Source of the DNA: Faecalitalea sp. UBA4312
Lineage (GTDB): Bacteria; Bacillota_I; Bacilli_A; Erysipelotrichales; Erysipelotrichaceae
DNA length: 8,428 nt
Direction: 5' to 3'
NCBI GenBank assembly: GCA_002394635.1
Contig: DGUK01000074.1
Location: 1 to 8,428, forward strand
Shown here: positions 1-6,165 of the stretch, piece after piece
Numbering within the stretch: position 1 is the stretch's first letter
Layout of the letters: each line of letters opens with the position of its first letter
Program-made: the position numbers and the translations under genes
The notes under the pieces: model-generated
What the model saw: the letters and a program-made list of their open reading frames with translations, nothing else
Told to the model about the DNA's origin: nothing
Databases searched by the model: none

Positions 1-19
1 TTATATTAATTTCAAGAAC

Positions 20-54
20 AGAAAAGAAAAACTTTGGAGTTTTTGCCTCCAAAG
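20..54 (-). terminator. Intrinsic terminator of the pcrA-camS-membrane protein cluster
   Basis: Read on the minus strand, an 8-bp perfect stem (CTTTGGAG paired with CTCCAAAG, at 54-47 and 39-32) with a 7-base loop is followed by TTTTTCTTTTCT. This is a classic stem plus U-tract. It begins one base after the stop codon of the 191-residue membrane protein gene, so it most likely ends transcription of the whole minus-strand block. Confidence 0.9.
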
Positions 55-55
55 C

Positions 56-631
56 TTATCTTGTAATTTCATCTACCAGGTCCTTGTCCCTTGGCTTGGT
101 CAAAACATCGGTTGTCTTCTTGCCGGCACCGGTCTTGGTGATTTCAACAATAACCTGGCCCCCTGTATCCTGTCCTTCAGCTGGTATAAAATTATACCCG
201 TTGATTTCCAGATCATACATTTTTCCATCATCATGGTTAGTAAAATACGTACCGATCGGAAGCATACTGTCAATAATATCATACGCTTCGTCCACCGCAT
301 CGGTAATGGCATCTGTATCCATAGAATCTCCCATATCCAGATTGATCCGCAGAGTAGCACTCTTCAGATTTACCGTTACATTGTCAACCCCGCTGATGGA
401 GGACATACGGGACTGTACTTCTTCCACATTTTCCTTTGTGATCTTCGGATTCAGATCATTTCCTTGAAAACGATCACCTGGAACCGGTTTATCCTGCCCG
501 ACTGCACTGGTTGCCAGTACATATAAGATAAATACCACCGGAATCAATATCACAAACAAAGTCAGCCAGACAAGACCATGTCCTTGTTTCCGACGTATAT
601 CCCTTTTCTTTTTTCTATTCTTTTCGGCCAT
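56..631 (-). CDS. Membrane-anchored protein of unknown function (191 aa), third gene of the pcrA-camS cluster
   Basis: I do not recognise a named family. The protein has a very basic N-terminus (residues 1-18, rich in Lys/Arg), one hydrophobic helix at about 20-40, then a polar, acidic domain of about 145 residues. By the positive-inside rule the domain should lie outside the cell. That domain reads as alternating strands and helices: a strand pair around VTVNLKSATLRINLDM, a helix around DAITDAVDEAYDII, then further strands. The start at 631 is chosen over the in-frame ATG at 649 because AGGAGG (644-639) sits 7 bases before ATG 631, whereas the ATG at 649 has no SD and lies 2 bases after a TATAAT. 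The gene begins 33 bases after the camS stop and ends at a terminator, so it probably belongs to the same unit. A role beside CamS on the cell surface is an inference from position only. Confidence 0.85.
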   Translation of the reverse strand: MAEKNRKKKRDIRRKQGHGLVWLTLFVILIPVVFILYVLATSAVGQDKPVPGDRFQGNDLNPKITKENVEEVQSRMSSISGVDNVTVNLKSATLRINLDMGDSMDTDAITDAVDEAYDIIDSMLPIGTYFTNHDDGKMYDLEINGYNFIPAEGQDTGGQVIVEITKTGAGKKTTDVLTKPRDKDLVDEITR

Positions 632-651
632 ATTCCTGCCTCCTGCCATAC

Positions 652-660
652 ATTATACCA
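652..660 (-). promoter_or_regulatory. Candidate extended -10 promoter for the 191-aa membrane protein gene
   Basis: The minus strand reads TGGTATAAT here: a full consensus -10 (657-652) with the TG extension one base upstream. It starts 4 bases after the camS stop codon. No convincing -35 is present at 16-18 bp spacing, as is common for extended -10 promoters. Predicted initiation near 645 gives a leader of about 14 bases that still carries AGGAGG. It is sequence-based only; the gene may also be read through from camS. Confidence 0.5.
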
Positions 661-664
661 TAGT

Positions 665-1726
665 CTAGAATGAAGATGCCACAATCACATCCTGTGTACC
701 GACGTTTCGTACCATCATACAATAAGCGTCGCTGTCATTGAAGATCCGTACCGTATATCGGCAATTAGTGTTGCTGAAATTCTTCAGCTCGACCCGGGTT
801 GCTTCGATAACAGCCAGGATCTCTCCGGCGGTCTTTCCGTGCGCCGTAATTTCGATATTCATCTTGACCAGCTCATCATCCTCATACTTTGCTTCTGCGG
901 TTACATACGTATTGTCGGATAAGACCTGGGAAACCTGCGATTTAAAATCCGTGAACTCTTCGGCAGCCGCCAGATCTTTGGTCGTGAACGTACCGCTTGG
1001 AACATGGATCCATTCCTCATTGATCTTATAGAAATTCTGATTGCTTCCTTGGAAATAACCGGCATACTTATACCCGCCAATCTGTTCCGTTTCTTCTGAA
1101 TTCAATTCATAGGCAGCGACAAAAATGGGTACATTGGACGTCACCTCATTAAAGCGCTGACGCATATAGTTGACCAGCTTACTGCAGGTAACCTCCAGAT
1201 ATTGCTGCATTCGGTCTTCCTTGATCTTTACATCATCTCCAACCATATCATTGACAACCAGAGCAATGGAAATTCCCTGTAATTCATCATTGGAATACCA
1301 GTCCAGTTCATAGATATCTACCAGGATAATGGCGTTCTTTACCGTACCATTTCCGGTATCGAAAGCTTCATCTACCCCGGGATTCAGCCCATTCGGGTTA
1401 TCATCTCTTAAGGTACCTAATAATCCTCGGGAGCCGTCAGTAGCATCCAGCTCATCGTAATCCAGAAATGCATGGGTCTTATAGCCGACTCTGTCCGGAG
1501 GAAAATATTGCTTGGACAAGTCCATCAGACCATCTTCCAGCTGGATGCGGGTATTAATATCCGGAATGATGCCCACATGTTTTACTCTTGTATCTTTTGT
1601 ATCATAAGGCAGGATAGCTGCATAATCATTACTGGATAATGCCTGTGACTGATTGGAATTAGTGGTAGAGCATGCACTCAATGCCAAGATCAACAATCCC
1701 AGGATCCATTTTGATATTTTACGCAT
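665..1726 (-). CDS. camS: CamS-family (sex pheromone cAM373 precursor-like, YerH-type) lipoprotein
   Basis: This is an exported lipoprotein. The signal peptide has Arg-Lys-Lys at its N-terminus, a hydrophobic core (residues 7-16) and a lipobox L16-S17-A18-C19, so signal peptidase II should cut before Cys19 and the protein should be lipid-anchored outside the membrane. The mature part carries the conserved CamS region: the DINTRIQLEDGLMDLSKQYF stretch near 56-75, YFPPD (74-78), LDYDELDA (88-95) and NPNGLNP (110-116). Its length of 353 aa is normal for the family. Cysteines at about 181, 322 and 336 could form a disulfide. The start is firm: AAAGGAGGTG lies 4 bases upstream of the ATG. In Enterococcus faecalis the CamS signal peptide is the source of the cAM373 plasmid-mating peptide; the role of the mature lipoprotein is not settled. 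In Bacillus the homologue yerH lies downstream of pcrA and ligA; here it follows pcrA directly. Confidence 0.9.
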   Translation of the reverse strand: MRKISKWILGLLILALSACSTTNSNQSQALSSNDYAAILPYDTKDTRVKHVGIIPDINTRIQLEDGLMDLSKQYFPPDRVGYKTHAFLDYDELDATDGSRGLLGTLRDDNPNGLNPGVDEAFDTGNGTVKNAIILVDIYELDWYSNDELQGISIALVVNDMVGDDVKIKEDRMQQYLEVTCSKLVNYMRQRFNEVTSNVPIFVAAYELNSEETEQIGGYKYAGYFQGSNQNFYKINEEWIHVPSGTFTTKDLAAAEEFTDFKSQVSQVLSDNTYVTAEAKYEDDELVKMNIEITAHGKTAGEILAVIEATRVELKNFSNTNCRYTVRIFNDSDAYCMMVRNVGTQDVIVASSF

Positions 1727-1766
1727 AGGCCACCTCCTTTATCTTCTTTTTTATCATATCGCCCCT

Positions 1767-1794
1767 ATTATATCACGAAACCAGTTTCTTTAAA
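1767..1794 (-). promoter_or_regulatory. Candidate extended -10 promoter for camS, overlapping the pcrA stop codon
   Basis: On the minus strand the pcrA stop codon TGA (1775-1773) runs directly into TATAAT (1772-1767), giving TGATATAAT, a perfect extended -10. TTTAAA at 1794-1789 is a weak -35 with a 16-bp spacer. Initiation near 1760 would leave a leader of about 34 bases that includes the strong SD. This could let camS be expressed separately from pcrA. Confidence 0.55.
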
Positions 1795-3905
1795 GATGGA
1801 TGAAGTGCATTCAGTTTTTTTACACCATATTTTCTTTCAAACGCAATCGTTGCCACCGTTCCTTGGACATCGATGATCACACCTTGCCCGAACTGGCTGT
1901 GGATAACCAGATCTCCCTTTCGATATTTGGCACTGGATGGTTTTCGCATTGTTGTGACCGGTTGTTCCTTCTTTTTCTCCATATGTATCGTTTCATCCGG
2001 GATCTCATTAAGAAAACGGCTAGGTGTTTTATACGTTTCCAGCATATAGCTGTATCCCTGGTTCCATGTGATGAACAAACGTTTTTTAGCACGCGTCATA
2101 GCCACATAGCATAAACGTCTTTCTTCCTCTAAAGCAGCTTTTCCACCCTCTTGGATCGACCGTGTGCTCGGGAAGACCCCTTCATTAAAATTGACGATAA
2201 AAACAGTGTCAAATTCCAGCCCCTTGGCCGCATGCACAGTCATCAAGGAGACAGCATTTTCTCGAGATTCCTGGCTTTTATCCGTAAACAGAGCAATGTC
2301 CTGCAAATACGTTTCCAAGGTCATTTCCGGATCGTCCTGTAAGCTTTGGGCAATATCGGATTTCAGCTCCTTGATATTCTCGATCCGTTCTTCCTCTTTG
2401 TTGTCTTCCAACATCCGGTAGTATCCAACCTCTTCCATTATATAATCCAGGTAATCCTCCAGAGAATAGTCTTCGCGATGGCTTCGCAGTGTATCGATCT
2501 GTTGTACCAATTGCATACACTTGTTTCTGGTGGCTCCGGTCAGCTGCTGCGGATCACGCATCACTTCCATCAGGTTCGTTCCATCTTCTATAGCCTGTTG
2601 TTGCAGTTTCTCAATCGTTTTGGCACCGATGCCACGTCGTGGCTGGTTGATTACACGCAAAACAGCCAAATCCAAAGCCAGCTGTTTCGGATCATCCGGA
2701 TCCGCATCGGCACACAGCTTCAGATAACACAAGGCGTCCTTGATTTCCTGTCGTTCGTAAAAGCGGATACCTCCGTAGATACGATATGGGATGCCGACCT
2801 TGCGCAGCACCCGTTCAAAAGCACGGGAACTGTAATTGGATCGGTATAACACGGCCAAATCCTTATAGTCCAAACCATCCTTATGCAGATCATGGATCTG
2901 TCGGGCCACATAGACTGGCTCTTCATTATCATCGATGGACTGATGCAGCATCAGTTTATTTTTGCCCGGAAGATGAGTATACAGTTCCTTTTCGATACGG
3001 CTTTGATTATGGGCGATGACCGCATTGCTGGCATCCAGGATCGGCTGGGTCGAACGATAGTTCTCGTTGAGCATCACGGTCCGGCAGTCTTTGAAATCCT
3101 TATCAAAACGAAGAATAATTTGGACACTGGCTCCTCGCCATGTATAAATCGTCTGATCCGGATCTCCCACGACACATAGCTTGGCAGACGGTCCGGTCAA
3201 CATACGGATGATGTTGTATTGTGTTGCATCCACATCCTGAAATTCGTCTACATGAATATAGTCCAGACGAGACTGCCATTTATTGCGGACCGTAGGGAAG
3301 TTATTAAGCAGACGATGTCCTTCGATCAACAGATCGTCAAAGTCCATCGCCTTCATCTCATGTCGTTTCATTTCATAGCTGCGATACAGCTTACAATAGA
3401 TTTCCTGTTCATGGCTCATCGCAAAGCCTTCCGCCATATCCGGGTCGACATCATTGCTCTTGTTGGAAGAAATATAAGCTAAGACCTTTCCCATCGGATA
3501 CGCTTTTTTATCTATATCCAGTTGTTTATAGAAAGGGCGAAGAATCTGTTTTTGGTCGTCTGTATCCAGGATCGTAAAAGATTTCGGGTATCCTAGATGA
3601 TCCCCATCTTCCCTCAGGATACGAACACACAAGGAATGGATCGTGGAGATCCGCACCAGGCGTGCGTCGTCCTGCAAGAGCGCATACAATCTTTCCTTCA
3701 TCTCATTGGTAGCTTTATTGGTAAAAGTAATAGCCAGAATACGACTTGGATAGATTCCTAGTTCCTTCACCAGATATACAATACGAGCCATTAAAACCCG
3801 TGTTTTCCCACTACCGGCACCGGCAATGATCCGCACATGCTGGTCAATCGTACAAGCGGCTTCTCGCTGGTTTTTATTTAAAGTATCTAATACGGAGTTT
3901 GTCAT
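1773..3905 (-). CDS. pcrA: ATP-dependent DNA helicase PcrA (UvrD/Rep family, superfamily 1A)
   Basis: A 3'-5' DNA translocase and helicase acting in nucleotide excision repair, replication-conflict resolution and plasmid rolling-circle replication. All family motifs are present (710-aa numbering): Q motif around Gln13, Walker A AGAGSGKT (28-35), Ia around TFTNKATNEMK (60-70), Ib around STIHSLC (87-93), Walker B DEFQD (220-224), motif III GDPDQTIYTWRGA (247-259), motif IV LNENYRST (279-286), motif V around MTVHAAKGLEF (about 555-565) and motif VI around RRLCYVAMTRAKKRL (about 596-610). Residues of about 661-710 form the Tudor-like tail (GDLVIHSQFGQGVI, then KKLNALHPSLKKL) typical of PcrA, which binds RNA polymerase. 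The length fits PcrA (about 700-740). The start at 3905 is preferred over the ATG at 3926: GGCGGTGAT lies 3 bases upstream of it, while 3926 has no SD. The next gene is camS after 46 bases; ligA, which lies between them in Bacillus, is absent. Confidence 0.97.
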   Translation of the reverse strand: MTNSVLDTLNKNQREAACTIDQHVRIIAGAGSGKTRVLMARIVYLVKELGIYPSRILAITFTNKATNEMKERLYALLQDDARLVRISTIHSLCVRILREDGDHLGYPKSFTILDTDDQKQILRPFYKQLDIDKKAYPMGKVLAYISSNKSNDVDPDMAEGFAMSHEQEIYCKLYRSYEMKRHEMKAMDFDDLLIEGHRLLNNFPTVRNKWQSRLDYIHVDEFQDVDATQYNIIRMLTGPSAKLCVVGDPDQTIYTWRGASVQIILRFDKDFKDCRTVMLNENYRSTQPILDASNAVIAHNQSRIEKELYTHLPGKNKLMLHQSIDDNEEPVYVARQIHDLHKDGLDYKDLAVLYRSNYSSRAFERVLRKVGIPYRIYGGIRFYERQEIKDALCYLKLCADADPDDPKQLALDLAVLRVINQPRRGIGAKTIEKLQQQAIEDGTNLMEVMRDPQQLTGATRNKCMQLVQQIDTLRSHREDYSLEDYLDYIMEEVGYYRMLEDNKEEERIENIKELKSDIAQSLQDDPEMTLETYLQDIALFTDKSQESRENAVSLMTVHAAKGLEFDTVFIVNFNEGVFPSTRSIQEGGKAALEEERRLCYVAMTRAKKRLFITWNQGYSYMLETYKTPSRFLNEIPDETIHMEKKKEQPVTTMRKPSSAKYRKGDLVIHSQFGQGVIIDVQGTVATIAFERKYGVKKLNALHPSLKKLVS

Positions 3906-3921
3906 AATATCACCGCCATTT

Positions 3922-3930
3922 ATCATATCA
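3922..3930 (-). promoter_or_regulatory. Candidate extended -10 promoter for pcrA
   Basis: The minus strand reads TGATATGAT: a 5/6 match to the -10 (3927-3922) with a TG extension. It lies between the upstream terminator and the pcrA start, the only space available for a promoter local to this gene. No -35 at proper spacing is seen, because that position falls in the terminator stem. Initiation near 3915 would give a leader of only about 10 bases, starting inside the SD, and would exclude the ATG at 3926. Confidence 0.4.
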
Positions 3931-3938
3931 CAGTTGAC

Positions 3939-3968
3939 AAAAAAACCCGAGTTTTTCCCTCGAGTTTT
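3939..3968 (-). terminator. Intrinsic terminator after the permease / 386-aa protein unit
   Basis: On the minus strand, AAAACTCGAG pairs with CTCGGGTTTT (10 bp with one U-G wobble; 7-base loop), and the run of seven U residues extends past the stem. It begins 10 bases after the stop of the 386-aa gene. In the plus direction the wobble becomes a C-A mismatch, so the hairpin is built for minus-strand transcripts. It separates that unit from pcrA. Confidence 0.88.
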
Positions 3969-3977
3969 CTAATGGAT

Positions 3978-5138
3978 CTATTCTTGCTGGAAATCACTTT
4001 CGCGGATGCATTGTTTAATATACGCTACATTCTTCGGATCGGCCACGACCGCATGAATATAAAACACTCTGTGTCCTCTTTCAATGGATGCATCCAAAAT
4101 CGTGATTCCCTCTTTGATATCTTCCTGCATACGGATCGTTTTCCCTTTGTATTCCGTTGGATGCCCATCCGTATGATCACAGATTGATGGATCATGACTG
4201 GCCTGTATCAGCCAATCCCATTGTTCAATCGATGTATATGGTGACATCAGGATCAAAGAAGGATGGGTCGGATCCACACTGCGTTGGCTGGCACCGTGTG
4301 CGACCACTTTCAGATCCTCGAACAAATGATATACTTCTTCACAACGGTACTGAATGACCTCCTGCTCCATCGGGCGAGCATCTTTTAACGTATGTTTTCT
4401 TCCCAATTTTTTCGTCAGGAAATCATAATGCTCCACCGGTAGGGAAATCAATGGATCCAGACGATGTGCCAGCTCGATAAAATCACAGATTTCATCGGCA
4501 TGTTTCAATGTTTTTTCATTCATCGCCACATAGTCGCCGACCCCTTCCTTAGCCAGCAGGGTCAATGCCGCATTTTTATAATACTGCGCATTTTTATCCC
4601 AGTCATTCCACACAAAGAAGGCATTCATCAATTCCTGTTCATCCATTGACAGAAATTCCTGCTCATCCATATCTCCAATAGCTGTCAGGATACGTCCTTC
4701 TTTTTCAATCGGCAAAAAGAATGTTTCATCGTACATATAATTCTGGTTTCGGATTGTTTCTTCTTTGCGAAGCAGTCCTTTCAGGTATGAAATCTCATCC
4801 ACATATAAATTGACCAGCCTGTCAAAATTTTCATCTTCACTGTAATTCAGATCATCGTACATTTCATATATTCCCGGCACCTCTACCTGCAGATCTTTCA
4901 TCAGATCCACCACAAAAGCGTGGAATCCTGGGCCGCCATGGCGTGTGCTGGATGTCAGCGTGATGGAATGATCATCCTCCGTAACATAGATCTTTCCCTG
5001 CACACAGGGAGTGATTACAACGGCATCCGCTTGTTCTTCGATCTGGATCTGCTCTCTTTGGCAAAGAGCCCCTAATACTTCATATATTTCATTTTTCTTT
5101 TTTTCATTTAAGTTTTTGCATACACAACGTACAAACAT
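3978..5138 (-). CDS. Protein of unknown function (386 aa), coupled to the AEC permease
   Basis: I do not recognise this family. The protein is soluble and acidic, with no signal peptide or membrane helix, so it is probably cytoplasmic. Visible landmarks: a Lys-rich helix at 8-25; a stretch TSSTRHGGPGFHAF (62-75) that looks like a conserved loop; acidic segments around 91-116 and 155-170; an aromatic patch FFVWNDWDKNAQYY (174-187); and a C-terminal alpha/beta part with HPSLILMSPYTSIEQWDW (292-309) and a His-rich end around FYIHAVVADPKN (359-370). The start is well set: AGGAGG lies 5 bases before the ATG, and that SD overlaps the TAG stop of the permease gene upstream (9-base gap between genes). 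This argues for translational coupling and matched expression. A terminator follows. Any function, including a role in transport, would be a guess from position. Confidence 0.85.
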   Translation of the reverse strand: MFVRCVCKNLNEKKKNEIYEVLGALCQREQIQIEEQADAVVITPCVQGKIYVTEDDHSITLTSSTRHGGPGFHAFVVDLMKDLQVEVPGIYEMYDDLNYSEDENFDRLVNLYVDEISYLKGLLRKEETIRNQNYMYDETFFLPIEKEGRILTAIGDMDEQEFLSMDEQELMNAFFVWNDWDKNAQYYKNAALTLLAKEGVGDYVAMNEKTLKHADEICDFIELAHRLDPLISLPVEHYDFLTKKLGRKHTLKDARPMEQEVIQYRCEEVYHLFEDLKVVAHGASQRSVDPTHPSLILMSPYTSIEQWDWLIQASHDPSICDHTDGHPTEYKGKTIRMQEDIKEGITILDASIERGHRVFYIHAVVADPKNVAYIKQCIRESDFQQE

Positions 5139-5150
5139 ACAAGCCTCCTA
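5139..5150 (-). promoter_or_regulatory. Stop codon / SD overlap coupling the permease to the 386-aa gene
   Basis: The minus strand reads TAGGAGGCTTGT followed by ATG. The permease stop TAG (5150-5148) shares its AG with the AGGAGG SD (5149-5144) of the next gene. A ribosome terminating on the permease would sit on the SD of the second gene, a common arrangement for coupled translation. Confidence 0.75.
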
Positions 5151-6086
5151 AATCCATGACATGGATTTTAATAAAAATAACCAGAAAGTCAAGGTAAATG
5201 CCGAACATAATGTGGTCAGCATCACCGTTGCGGCTGTCAGGTCCCCTTTATGATGCATATTGATTGCCATCACAAAACAGCTGACCGTTGAAGCCGATCC
5301 CAGCATAACCAATACTGCCACCAGTTTACTGTCACGAAATCCCAAATGGACAGCCAACGGAAGAAATATGACGACCCAACCGACAAGCTTCATAAAAGTT
5401 GCGGCAACGGCCGGTTTCCACACTTCGGATATCGACTCAAAAGAGAGGCTGCCACCCATCGCCATCAAGCCTAACGGCGTGGCAAGACCAGCCAGATTGT
5501 TCACTGTCTTTTCCAGAATGACCGGATAGGGAAGATGGAGAACAGACCATAGAAAACCGCCTGCCACCCCCAGCAGGATCGGATTGGTAAAGATTCCTTT
5601 GATGGTCTTTGTCAAGGTTTTAGACCCGGAAGGATCTTGCGCTGTGACCATCAGCACCACCACCGCAAAGATATTATAGAGAGGGACAGTCCCGATGATC
5701 ATTAAAGGTGCCATACCGGAGTTTCCATAGATATTTGTAATAAAAGCGATGCCCAGTACGGCCGCACTGCTTCGATACGCCACCTGCACGAACTCCCCTC
5801 GCTCCGCTTTATTGGCGATAACCAGGGAACAAGCAGACGCTAAGGCAATGGAGCATAAAGTGACAATGCCGCAAAACAGAACATAGGTCCCATCCCAGAC
5901 TGCCGAAAAGTCCTCGGTTGCCAGATCTCGGAACAGTAAAAGGGGCAGCGCCACCAAAAAAACAAAACGATTCATCCGGGCTACAAAGGCTGCATCAAAC
6001 AACTTGATCCGTTTAAAAACATAGCCGATAACCATCAATAAAAAGACCGGAATGGTCGCCTGTAAACTGAAAATCAAATTTTCCAT
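5148..6086 (-). CDS. AEC-family permease (auxin efflux carrier / Mem_trans)
   Basis: A polytopic inner-membrane transporter of the AEC family, whose bacterial members export or exchange organic acids such as malate and related anions. The substrate cannot be read from this sequence. The 312 residues hold about ten hydrophobic segments in two sets of five (roughly 6-24, 40-56, 66-90, 107-121, 124-147, then 167-184, 194-212, 225-246, 254-276, 284-306), split by a polar linker at 148-163. Small-residue and Pro breaks occur where the family has its crossover helices (GNSGMAPL at 121-128; GSASTVSCF at 263-271). The start matches the family pattern (hydrophobic helix within the first 10 residues). 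No SD precedes the ATG; instead a consensus -10 lies 6 bases away, suggesting a leaderless mRNA. It is first in a two-gene unit with the 386-aa protein. Confidence 0.92.
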   Translation of the reverse strand: MENLIFSLQATIPVFLLMVIGYVFKRIKLFDAAFVARMNRFVFLVALPLLLFRDLATEDFSAVWDGTYVLFCGIVTLCSIALASACSLVIANKAERGEFVQVAYRSSAAVLGIAFITNIYGNSGMAPLMIIGTVPLYNIFAVVVLMVTAQDPSGSKTLTKTIKGIFTNPILLGVAGGFLWSVLHLPYPVILEKTVNNLAGLATPLGLMAMGGSLSFESISEVWKPAVAATFMKLVGWVVIFLPLAVHLGFRDSKLVAVLVMLGSASTVSCFVMAINMHHKGDLTAATVMLTTLCSAFTLTFWLFLLKSMSWI

Positions 6087-6092
6087 AGAAGT

Positions 6093-6101
6093 ATTATAGC
6101 A
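6093..6101 (-). promoter_or_regulatory. Extended -10 promoter of the AEC permease gene (leaderless geometry)
   Basis: The minus strand reads TGCTATAAT, a perfect extended -10, followed by the six bases ACTTCT and then the ATG. Usual -10 to +1 spacing places initiation on the A of the start codon. No good -35 is present at 16-18 bp. Confidence 0.7.
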
Positions 6102-6119
6102 CGGTTCACTCTTTTCTCA

Positions 6120-6148
6120 TTGGGATTCTTGCCAATATCCGTTATAAT
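6120..6148 (+). promoter_or_regulatory. Promoter of the methyltransferase gene
   Basis: TTGGGA (6120-6125), a 17-bp spacer and TATAAT (6143-6148) on the plus strand give a good sigma-A type promoter. Expected initiation near 6155 coincides with the GGTGAT SD (6155-6160), so the leader would be only about 11 bases. It diverges from the permease promoter; the two -10 elements are about 42 bases apart. Confidence 0.7.
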
Positions 6149-6165
6149 AAGCCTGGTGATAATTT

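Noticed and set aside
84..467. Open frame on the plus strand antisense to the 191-aa membrane protein gene
   Set aside because: It is a mirror of the minus-strand gene; its composition is Ser/Ile/Pro-rich shadow sequence with no SD or promoter.
629..649. ATG at 649 as the start of the membrane protein
   Set aside because: AGGAGG is placed correctly for ATG 631, and initiation from the nearby TATAAT would start downstream of 649.
2346..2849. Long open frame on the plus strand inside the helicase gene
   Set aside because: It lies wholly antisense to pcrA, whose motifs are unambiguous, and it shows no family features or SD.
3903..3926. ATG at 3926 as the start of PcrA
   Set aside because: It has no SD and lies within the candidate -10. 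ATG 3905 has GGCGGTGAT upstream and fits the usual PcrA N-terminus.
3934..3939. TTGACA on the plus strand, a perfect -35 match
   Set aside because: No -10 follows at 16-18 bp, and the plus strand there runs into the terminator and the antisense of the 386-aa gene.
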